Positions 40,731-48,029 of a DNA stretch of 64,000 nucleotides are shown in pieces. Below the pieces are notes generated by a model. That model was given only the letters and a program-made list of their open reading frames with translations. It made no database searches and was not told where the DNA came from. This DNA is from Daphnia carinata (lineage: Eukaryota > Arthropoda > Branchiopoda > Diplostraca > Daphniidae): contig NC_081338.1 in NCBI RefSeq assembly GCF_022539665.2, positions 1,736,001 to 1,800,000 of the forward strand, written 5' to 3'. The position numbers were made by a program, and so were the translations under genes. Positions within the stretch are counted from its first letter, which is position 1. Every line of letters begins with the position of its first letter.

Positions 40731-41187
40731 GACTTTAAAGCCAACATTTGTTGTGTCTATGCTCAGAACGACTTCTGCTACGGAAGGTTCTTTGGGCAGA
40801 TCCCTTCTGTAAAATCTCGTAAAGGTTGATTCCGAGGACCAGTGGGCTGTGTTTAGAATTGTTTGGACAGAGATGCCTGCTGCTGCTGCTTTCGAAGAAG
40901 CCGCTCCTCTTGTTGAGTGAGCCGAGAATCTGCCTGTGTCTACGCCACTTTCCTGCAGCTGTCTCTTTAACCAACCCGCTACGGTCGATCCGACTACTGG
41001 GTTGTACGGCTTCACTGATCCCATAAAGAGATGCCTATCATTCGATTGCACGCGATACTTCTCCGTTATAGATATGTAGTGTTCCGTGCAAAATACCGGG
41101 TCAATTCGGGGGTCCGGAATTCTTTTGATAAAGAACGTTTTTAGCGCTCCTTCCTTCTGAGCCTTTCTCGGTTTTAGGAAGGAAAAT
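40644..41187 (-). CDS. DIRS tyrosine recombinase, C-terminal part
   Basis: The frame is open from about 41187 and carries the recombinase box HSTRG (near 40920) and HWSSESTFTRFY, whose final Tyr (near 40810) is the likely nucleophile. These fit the C-terminal H-x-x-R and H/W...Y signature of tyrosine recombinases. It is separated from the N-terminal half by a one-base shift near 41187. The last codons overlap the internal complementary region. Confidence 0.85.
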
Positions 41188-42565
41188 TCATACCGGATTC
41201 ACTTATTCTTAGATCCTCTTTCCCGATAGAAGCCACTTCCGAAGCTCGAAGGAAGGATGCTAACGCCAGAAGCGTAGCCAGTTTCCGAGCGAGGGGGCCG
41301 ATAGCTAAATCCTCGTTTTTAAGTTGGCTTAAATGGTTGGTCACTATACTGACGTCCCAGGTGAACTCGTACCTAGGTTTAGGAGGGTTTGAAATGTATA
41401 TACCTTTCATCAATTTTACAATGAGCGGGTGTTTCCCGATCTGTAGGCCATCAATCGGTTGTAAGGTAGAGGAAAGCATCGACCTATAAATATTTATTGT
41501 GCCATACGCTTTTCCTTCGAAATGTGCTTCTGACAGGAATGATAGAATATGCTTTAGGTCATTTCGAAGGGGATTTTGGTCTTGTTTACCGCACCAATTG
41601 TACCAAGCGAGCCAGGCGGACTGGTACGCATCTCTCGTGGACTCTCGTGAGCCGGCCAGCAATAATTGGCCCACTTGTTGTGGAAAGCCCTGGTCTGCAT
41701 ATCGTTTCCGGATAATTTCCAAGCGATTAACTGGAAATTCTTGCATTCGCACAGGGGGTGTGGTTCCCCCCCGACTGGACGTAAGTAGATCCGGGCAGAC
41801 GCGGAGAACTATTGGCATGTCGGAAGCTAGCTCTAGGGCTGTTGGAAACCATGATTGGCTCGGCCAATACGGACATACTAAGACCAGTGTCGCTCTCTCT
41901 TGTCTTATCTTTGTCAGGCAGTCTTCTATGAGAGAGAATGGGGGAAAGGCATAGCCGTTGCGGCCTAGCCAGCTGAATGAGAGAGCGTCCGTCTCCGCCG
42001 CTCCCGGTTGGGGTTTCCAGCTCGAGAACGTTTCCAGTTGGGCATTCCAATGGGATGCGAATAGATCGATTGCCACTTCCCATCTCCTCCGGATCAGTTG
42101 AAACACCTCCTTCTTCAGCATCCAATCGCTCCAGTCTTTTCTCACTCTCGATTCCAGATCTGCGACGCCATTAAAAAACCCTGGTAAGTGGGTGGCCTGC
42201 AGTGTGATGTCTCGTTCCTCACACCATCCAGCTATATCTAGCGCTATTTTATTAAGGCTAGCCGATCTGGAACCCCCAATTTTATTTATATAGGCCACTG
42301 CCGTTGAGTTGTCTAGTTTAAGCAATACGGTACTGGAACGACTTTCTTCTGCGAAACATCTTAGTGCGTAGAAGCCTGCTAAAAGTTCCAGTTCGTTTAT
42401 ATGCCTGGCGGTGTCGGTTGATGTCCACGGACCTCCCGTCCTTACTTTGTTACTTACTGCACCCCACCCTGAGAGAGACGCATCGGCGTAGATGGTTATG
42501 GAAGGGCTTGGGTCTATCAGTGCTTTCTTTTTCTTTAAATTATGCGATGAAGTCCACCATGACAA
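41174..42565 (-). CDS. DIRS RNase H, methyltransferase-like region and recombinase N-terminal half
   Basis: RNase H begins with IYADASLSGWG. The middle has the DIRS-specific block (IDLFAS, then DALSFSW and AFPPF) often annotated as a DNA methyltransferase-like domain. The last 150 residues are the recombinase core-binding region, ending with LRASEVA, which carries the first catalytic Arg. A frame change separates this from RT (near 42690) and another from the recombinase C-terminal part (near 41187). Confidence 0.85.
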   Translation of the reverse strand: MSWWTSSHNLKKKKALIDPSPSITIYADASLSGWGAVSNKVRTGGPWTSTDTARHINELELLAGFYALRCFAEESRSSTVLLKLDNSTAVAYINKIGGSRSASLNKIALDIAGWCEERDITLQATHLPGFFNGVADLESRVRKDWSDWMLKKEVFQLIRRRWEVAIDLFASHWNAQLETFSSWKPQPGAAETDALSFSWLGRNGYAFPPFSLIEDCLTKIRQERATLVLVCPYWPSQSWFPTALELASDMPIVLRVCPDLLTSSRGGTTPPVRMQEFPVNRLEIIRKRYADQGFPQQVGQLLLAGSRESTRDAYQSAWLAWYNWCGKQDQNPLRNDLKHILSFLSEAHFEGKAYGTINIYRSMLSSTLQPIDGLQIGKHPLIVKLMKGIYISNPPKPRYEFTWDVSIVTNHLSQLKNEDLAIGPLARKLATLLALASFLRASEVASIGKEDLRISESGMNFPS

Positions 42566-42653
42566 GTCTTCTCTAGCTTCCCGGTTCAGTGAGATTTTGG
42601 ATTTTAGTTCCCCATTGTCTAGCTTGAGTCCGTTAATGTAGGTATTCTGGATA

Positions 42654-43427
42654 TTACGGTAGTGGGCTTGGGAAAACGGGATAGCCCAAACGGCCCAGGT
42701 AAACCTTCCTAGAACGCTGGCGATTTCTCTTAACGTTAAAGAGTCTTTTTTTTAAGGCATTCTTGCACAATTTAATGATGACGTCCTGCTTCGCGTCAGG
42801 CAGTTTAAGGGAAGCAGTAGTGGAATCAATCAAAAGGCCTAAGAACTCTATTTCCTGTGTGGGGGTTGTATGCGATTTGTCTTTATTGATAATGAAGCCA
42901 AGCGAATCCAGCAGATTGGCGACTACCACTAACTGCCCTTTTAACGACTCCTTAGATTGGTTTAGAATTAATATATCATCCAAATAAATTATTAATCTAA
43001 TTCCTCGCTGTCTTAAATACGCGACGACTGGCTTCAATAGTTTAGTAAAAGCCCAAGGGGCTGAGGAGAGGCCGAAAGGGAGACAGATGAATTGAAAGAG
43101 AGTGTTTTTCCATTTAAACTGTAAAAAACTTTGGTCCTCACTGTGGATGGGTATTGCGAGATACGCATCTTTAAGGTCCAATTTTGCCATCCAGTCGTTA
43201 TGGCGGACTACGTGTTTGATTGAGCTGGCCCCTTCCATTTTGAAGTGCCTATACACAACATACGTGTTGAGCCTTTTTAAGTTAATGACGGGTCTAAAGC
43301 CCCCTGATTTCTTGGGAATGATGAATATGCCACTAACGAAACCCCTCGTTTCGGCGCGCACCACCGCCCTTTTCTTAATCATGTCTTCTACTTCCTCATT
43401 ACAGATTGCCCAATGACTCGGTCCCAA
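42654..43427 (-). CDS. DIRS reverse transcriptase
   Basis: RT blocks are easy to recognise: SGGFRPVINLKRLN, KLDLKDAY, LPFGLSSAPWAFTK and YLDD (near 42985) followed by ILIL. The frame continues upstream of this Met, so the real start may be earlier, near the gag stop at 43509. It is related to the DIRS/PAT RT group rather than gypsy. Confidence 0.88.
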   Translation of the reverse strand: MGPSHWAICNEEVEDMIKKRAVVRAETRGFVSGIFIIPKKSGGFRPVINLKRLNTYVVYRHFKMEGASSIKHVVRHNDWMAKLDLKDAYLAIPIHSEDQSFLQFKWKNTLFQFICLPFGLSSAPWAFTKLLKPVVAYLRQRGIRLIIYLDDILILNQSKESLKGQLVVVANLLDSLGFIINKDKSHTTPTQEIEFLGLLIDSTTASLKLPDAKQDVIIKLCKNALKKRLFNVKRNRQRSRKVYLGRLGYPVFPSPLP

Positions 43428-43508
43428 CGCTGCGTTATTCGGTACGTTCTCTTGCGTAGGCGTCGAGTAAAATTCCAGTCTCAGCCCATTAGAAACTAAC
43501 TCAAGGAT

Positions 43509-44768
43509 TCAAGGATCAGCTGATATTTTGAACCAATTCGTTTTGAAGGCTGATATCCTACCCCCTATCGCAACTTCCGAACCAGATGGGGAGAGCGGTC
43601 TGCCGATGTTTGATTTAACGATAGACACGTACCTTCCCCTGTTGTTGAGGTGTCTTGGTGTCCCGGCACTCTGCTGGGTCGTGTTGTACTCGACTGCGCT
43701 GCGTTCTCCGCCGAGTCTAGCCGAGGGGGTGTTGGCCTCTCCCACTCGTGTGTTGTTGAACGACGAACCCTGCTGGGCGTCGGTGGATTCAAAGCGATGG
43801 CTGGTGGATTGACCCGACGGCCTATTGTTGTGCCGATCAGGATGGCGAAATTGATGTCCGCCATTGCGGTAAGGTTGCCCTGACAGGCGTTGAACCGGTT
43901 GAAGATTGCTTAGCATGGTCTGTTGTTGTGAAGACCTCACCATAGATTTTACGAAAGATTTTCCAAAAAGAGAACTAGCCTCCTTGGTGTTAAAGTTGTC
44001 CTGATCGTCGAGGAGGTAGAGGTATGAAGGGCTAGTCTGCCTGAGTACATTCTTTCTTCGCTGTTGAGTAACCTCGTGAAAGGAATCCCCCAGCAATTGA
44101 ATAGCTACACTAATCGCTTCGCGGTGAGAGTCGTCATCAAGTTTCTCATTAGACAAAAAAAGAAGTGGTTGTGCTGCTTCTAAGATCTTTTGCTGTACGC
44201 AGTACAAGGCCCTCTCGTTGTGATCGATCGTGTTCTTTGAAGCCGACGATCCTTTAACTTGCTTGAGGCGTTGGTAGAGAGCGTCGTCCAAGGAAGGGCA
44301 TTTAAACGCGGTTGAGCGCTTTTTAAAGGAAGCCAGGTAACGCCCCTTAGTTACCTTGGGATTTGATGCGCCTACTCCCCTAAAAAAGGGGCGTAGCAGT
44401 CTCTTTCCTCTACTCTTTGACAATTTGAATTTTACAACCGCATCCTCGTTTTTATGTCGTTTCCCTGCCCTCGGGTTTTGATCTTTCTCTTCATCCCTTG
44501 GACGCCTTTTCCTCTCTCCTTCCAATGGAACTTTTGGGTCCTGGGGAATCTCGAGAGCCGGCGAAAGGTCCCGATCTGGATCGGCTAACCCCAGGGCGTC
44601 GGCCTCTTCTTCTCTTTGAATGTCTGGAGTAACGTCCCTATGAACTAAACCGTGGGGGCTTACTCTAACTCTAGCCGTGCTGATTCTCAATCTCCTAGAT
44701 GAGCCACGAGGCGACACATCACTATCACTTGAACTTTCTGAACTGGAACTAGAGCTAGGATCAGACAT
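43509..44768 (-). CDS. gag: DIRS gag-like protein (419 aa)
   Basis: Starts at ATG 44768 about 20 bp inside the right terminal repeat. A Ser-rich N terminus is followed by an RKRRPRDEE basic stretch, a helical centre and an Arg/Gln/Asn/Ser-rich C terminus; there is no CCHC knuckle. Position and composition match DIRS ORF1. No homology beyond that is visible. Confidence 0.75.
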   Translation of the reverse strand: MSDPSSSSSSESSSDSDVSPRGSSRRLRISTARVRVSPHGLVHRDVTPDIQREEEADALGLADPDRDLSPALEIPQDPKVPLEGERKRRPRDEEKDQNPRAGKRHKNEDAVVKFKLSKSRGKRLLRPFFRGVGASNPKVTKGRYLASFKKRSTAFKCPSLDDALYQRLKQVKGSSASKNTIDHNERALYCVQQKILEAAQPLLFLSNEKLDDDSHREAISVAIQLLGDSFHEVTQQRRKNVLRQTSPSYLYLLDDQDNFNTKEASSLFGKSFVKSMVRSSQQQTMLSNLQPVQRLSGQPYRNGGHQFRHPDRHNNRPSGQSTSHRFESTDAQQGSSFNNTRVGEANTPSARLGGERSAVEYNTTQQSAGTPRHLNNRGRYVSIVKSNIGRPLSPSGSEVAIGGRISAFKTNWFKISADP

Positions 44769-44789
44769 GACTATGCTGTAACAGAGCTA

Positions 44790-44887
44790 GAAAAGGTCTG
44801 AGGCCAAAGGGTTGCCAACCCTCCCTCCTAAACTACCTTTTTTTGTCTGCTGTAAAAGAGCTGTAGAATACAAGGTCGACACAGTTC
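44790..44887. repeat. DIRS right inverted terminal repeat
   Basis: Inverted copy of 40361-40458. Beyond it is the unique right-end segment 44888-44917, which ends at CTACAAT and is mirrored in the second half of the internal complementary region. Confidence 0.88.
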
Positions 44888-44917
44888 ATTCAGGTCGAAC
44901 GAACATTCGACTACAAT

Positions 44918-45400
44918 ATCAATAATATTAGGATCAATAGGTTCGTTGAAGTTTTCTCTACATGTGCTGTTGAATATCTTATGAAAATCATGTGAAAATA
45001 TGCGGCTAATCGGTGATTGCATTTTCATTTTTTTTTACATAAGCTCCCATGACGCTAATTTGGGACAGCAGACTATATCGTAAACGACATGCTAGGCTTT
45101 TCTGCTAGATTATGTTAACCATTGCATAGCTGTAAGATGGTGGGTTGCTGACACAAAGGTTGATGGATCTATACCATATTGGCACGATGTTTAATTTTTG
45201 TTATCTTCATTTTTGAAATTTTTCTATTTTGTGAGATATTTTTGAAATTACTAAGAACACCTTAAACTAAAAATATATCAACAATATTGGTGCCAATAGA
45301 TTTGTTTAAGTTTTCTTTACATGGCTGTTGAATATTTTGTAAGAATCATGTTATAATGTATGGATGTAGGTTGCGACCGCATTCTCTAGATCCTCTGTAG
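44918..45400 (+). repeat. tRNA-like tandem repeats, copy 8 remainder and copy 9
   Basis: The array resumes with ATCAATAATATTAGGATCAA. A further landmark is at about 45050, followed by a weaker A box (TTGCATAGCTG near 45122) and a B-box position (GGATCTATACC near 45166). The array appears to end near 45400. Confidence 0.7.
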
Positions 45401-45524
45401 TGTAAGCCATCTTTGAAACAGAAAAATGAAAAACTCATTAAAATTTATTTTTGCTAGTCAGCATATGTTTACTGGTAATGCAGCTTCCTATCCTTTTATC
45501 AAACAAGTATTAACATTTAATCAC

Positions 45525-45599
45525 TGTCTGGGATTGAACTTCAGTCCTTACGATCGTAATGCTAGTGCTTTGCCACTGAGCCATCTAACTGTTGTTAGT
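45525..45599 (-). other. tRNA-like sequence (pseudo-tRNA)
   Basis: On the minus strand TGGCTCAGTGGCAAAGC is a near-perfect D-arm/A box, and GTTCAATCC is a B box about 45 bases later. The D stem has a mismatch, the anticodon stem does not pair well and the acceptor arm is unconvincing. I read it as a tRNA pseudogene or SINE head rather than a working tRNA. Confidence 0.5.
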
Positions 45600-45747
45600 G
45601 AGTTTGTATTTATAAACAATATTTGAAAAAAACCCAAAATGCAAGCGGAAATGTTACTTTTTTTAGAGTTTATTTGACGTGGTAGACGCACATCTTTCAC
45701 GCAACATAAATTCATTGGACGAATTAATAAACAAGCAGTTTATCACC

Positions 45748-45816
45748 GATGGTGAGGATTGAACCTCAGACCTTCGTCTCCCTAGCCAAGCATCCATCCG
45801 CTGGGCTACCTCGGGA
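45748..45816 (-). other. tRNA-like sequence (pseudo-tRNA)
   Basis: On the minus strand GGTAGCCCAGCGGATGG resembles an A box/D arm, and GAGGTTCAATCCTC is a well-paired T arm with B box. The anticodon arm is poor. It lies 150 bp from a second tRNA-like sequence in the same orientation, both in the right part of the TA-flanked element. Confidence 0.5.
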
Positions 45817-45857
45817 GTTTTCGGAAAAAAATCCCGCCATCACATTTTCTTCGCAAA

Positions 45858-45881
45858 CAATGTCCCAAATTAGGGACATTG
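45858..45881. repeat. Short palindrome containing the CCCAAATTAG motif
   Basis: CAATGTCCC and GGGACATTG are exact complements around AAATTA. The same TGTCCCAAATTAG word recurs at about 46225 and 46612 and, inverted, in every monomer of the tandem array, so it may be a family-wide binding motif. Confidence 0.5.
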
Positions 45882-46753
45882 TTTTAGTTTCCTAAAAAAT
45901 TCTTGTTTACTATCTCATAAGATGAGACAAAAAATACCAAATTACCTTTAAAATTACAAAGAGTACGTTAGCTCTGAAGTTACGAAAATAAATGTGAAGG
46001 GATGTAAGTTATTAAAAAAAAAAGCTGCGTGGATGAGGCCAGACTAGAATCTAAGTCCTCAAAGTATTTTTTTGCAATTTCTACCAAACGGATACAAAAA
46101 AACGTATAAATATTCCACATCAATCGATTTCTATTTGAATTCTGCATCGATTGATATAAAACTCTTGAAAAAAATATGTCTTTGTTTTTTTTTCGAAAAT
46201 ATCTGTGTCCTAAATTAGCGTCGGATGTCCCAAATTAGCAAGAATGGGTTTTTTTCTTATTGTTGACATTGGCATAAAATTAGTATTTAATGGGACAGAC
46301 TTGTACTTAATTTGTAGTCCTTAACTTTCTCTACGGTTTGATGTAATTAGTTAATGGGTTTCTTCAGTTTTACCTTATATATTTCCTGTGTCGTCTAGGT
46401 GTCAACTTATAAGTAGTGCACTGTATACGTTATTCGCCCGCAAGCAATACGCACAGATTTTAATTATCGTTTTCTCGGGTATTGTTACGTTTTATAATTT
46501 TCCCTTTGGACAAATTGCATAACCCCCCTTTTAGTTTAAAATTCCCCTATAAGATGTCCCAATAGAACCATTATTGGCATACAATTCGTGAAGCGAAGAT
46601 ATATGCATATGTTGTCCCAAATTAGCAGGAGCCGAGCCTGTGTCCCGATTCGCTCTTTTACCTTAATTGTCTACGCCACCTTATCGGCTCTATATAAATT
46701 TAATCATTTCAAAAGATTAGACATTAGTGTTAACCATTACTTTCGCGTTGCAG

Positions 46754-46774
46754 TGGGAAGAATTCACTGTGGCT
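46754..46774 (+). pseudogene. RASSF SARAH-domain exon, left piece
   Basis: After an acceptor (TTGCAG, 46748-46753) come seven codons beginning Trp-Glu-Glu-Phe. This is the start of the SARAH helix of RASSF proteins, in phase 0 with the exon ending at 27518. The piece ends at the first GGCT copy, where the gypsy-D 5' LTR begins. The remainder of the exon is at 51434-51617. Confidence 0.8.
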
Positions 46775-47052
46775 TGTGGCAACCAACGCCACCAGAAGAA
46801 CACTTGTGTCCTAGAACTGCCACTGGATGGCGCAGGAGTTAGGGCATATAAGGATGCCCTCAGCCTACCAGCAAGGTCACTCTTGCGATAGCCTCTGCTA
46901 GTCGATGTGCTTAAAACAGTGCTCCCCTCGTTTCCCAGAACTATTGCGTAATTCTCTTGTTACTCAGCACCTAAGTGAAAATACACGAAATAACAGGACC
47001 TTCCTCTACCTTCTCTAAACAAATGGTTCGTTACAGCTAGTAAATAACTATA
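46775..47052 (+). repeat. gypsy-D 5' LTR (278 bp)
   Basis: Begins TGTGGCAACC and ends AACTATA. TATAAGG at 46847-46853 is a candidate TATA box. Identical to the 3' LTR except for four substitutions. Confidence 0.95.
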
Positions 47053-47237
47053 AGTGGTGACCACGACGTTTGAACGTACGGGCAACGCAACGCGAAGAGT
47101 GAGACCAAGGGTGCGACGTCGATCAAACGTTGAAAGTGACCAATCGAGAACAGGACGTAAAAAGTTTTTTTTATATTTTATTTGTCTTTCATTGCGAACA
47201 AAGTGTTGTGTTTCGACAATTTAAAACTGATTTCGCC

Positions 47238-48029
47238 ATGGCTGAAGAACAACCACAACCAAGTGCGAGTAACGTGGTATCTCACGTATCCGTTAAAGCT
47301 CCGCCATTTTGGCAGAAGGATGTCGATGCATGGTTCATCCAACTTGAGGCACAATTCAGCCTGGGCAACATTCGCGATCAGAAAACAAAATACCACCACG
47401 TCATCGCAGCTCTCCAACCTGAGCTGATCAGTCAAATATCCGATTTGGTCCACAATCCTACGGAAACACCCTATAATAGCATCAAAGAACGGCTACTCAA
47501 CATTTACGCAGAGTCCGAAAATAGGAAGATTAAGAAGTTGTTAACGGAGATGCAACTCGGGGATCGTCGTCCAACCGCCTTGTTACGCGAAATGCGAGCA
47601 CTCGCCGGACAATCAGTTGCTGACTCGCTTTTACGGTCCTTGTTCATGCAACTCATGCCAGCCCAGGTAAGGAATATTTTAGCTGCGAGCAGCGACACTT
47701 TAGACGCTCTAGCCACGATGGCAGATAAAATCTTGGAGGCATCCGACGCTCCATCTCAACCCTACGTTGCAGCACTGTCTTCCACACCGAAATCAGACGA
47801 CGCGATGAAAAAAATCGAGGAATTGTGCTCAACCCTGGTCCGCTGTATTGGCCAACTACAACAATCACCTCGCTCACGGTCACGGTCCAGAGGCCCTCCA
47901 CACTCAAAACAGACAAGAACAAGATCACACACTCCGAGTGGCGACATGTGCTGGTACCACGCCGCGTATGGGAATAACGCCCGTAAGTGTAGAGAGCCAT
48001 GCACCTTCAAAACTCCAAAAAACGAGTAG
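47238..48029 (+). CDS. gag: gypsy-D gag
   Basis: The start is chosen at ATG 47238 (MAEEQ), the first Met before the conserved region [12 protein letters not shown]. An upstream in-frame Met at 47130 lies close to the primer site and gives an unlikely leader. The capsid-like core covers about residues 20-190. The C terminus has [18 protein letters not shown], a non-canonical Cys/His motif seen in place of the CCHC knuckle in some gypsy Gags, after an Arg/Ser-rich stretch. It ends at TAG 48027-48029, with pol in the -1 frame. Confidence 0.88.
   Translation: MAEEQPQPSASNVVSHVSVKAPPFWQKDVDAWFIQLEAQFSLGNIRDQKTKYHHVIAALQPELISQISDLVHNPTETPYNSIKERLLNIYAESENRKIKKLLTEMQLGDRRPTALLREMRALAGQSVADSLLRSLFMQLMPAQVRNILAASSDTLDALATMADKILEASDAPSQPYVAALSSTPKSDDAMKKIEELCSTLVRCIGQLQQSPRSRSRSRGPPHSKQTRTRSHTPSGDMCWYHAAYGNNARKCREPCTFKTPKNE
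48017..48029 (+). promoter_or_regulatory. -1 ribosomal frameshift site A AAA AAC at gag end
   Basis: Gag codons read CCA AAA AAC GAG TAG, so A AAA AAC (48017-48023) lies in the correct X XXY YYZ phase six bases before the gag stop. The pol frame is exactly -1 and open through this point. Confidence 0.85.

Larger units (their letters stand above)
40288..44917 (-). mobile_element. DIRS-type retrotransposon with tyrosine recombinase
   Basis: Minus-strand order is gag, RT, RNase H, a methyltransferase-like region, then tyrosine recombinase; there are no LTRs and no integrase. Inverted terminal repeats of 98 bp are at 40361-40458 and 44790-44887. An internal complementary region (40616-40730) is the exact complement of the left end joined to the right end, meeting at 40697/40698. 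This is the diagnostic DIRS structure. CTACAAT occurs both at the left junction (40281-40287) and at the right end (44911-44917), consistent with recombination at a shared core rather than staggered cutting. A few frameshifts are present. Confidence 0.93.
27527..46663. mobile_element. TA-flanked element carrying the tRNA-like tandem array, with nested insertions
   Basis: The left end AGGTAAAAGAGCGAATTGGG (27527 on) and right end (46663 back) are inverted copies over about 23 bp with one mismatch, each flanked by TA. Removing the long-inverted-repeat element, gypsy-C, a MITE and the DIRS element leaves about 5.1 kb. That residue consists largely of ~350-bp tandem repeats plus flanking AT-rich sequence in which CCCAAATTAG-type motifs recur. 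No transposase is seen. It fills the RASSF intron. The claim that the ends belong to one element rests on this terminal match alone. Confidence 0.5.

Noticed and set aside
28141..45400. CRISPR-like array because of regular spacing
   Set aside because: Monomers are ~350 bp, homologous along their whole length, in a eukaryotic genome; this is a tandem satellite-like repeat.
45525..45816. Two functional tRNA genes
   Set aside because: A and B boxes are good, but acceptor and anticodon stems do not pair properly, so they are listed only as tRNA-like sequences.
46588..46842. + strand frame of 84 codons crossing the gypsy-D LTR boundary
   Set aside because: It runs from intron sequence through the SARAH exon edge in a wrong frame into the LTR; a chance frame.
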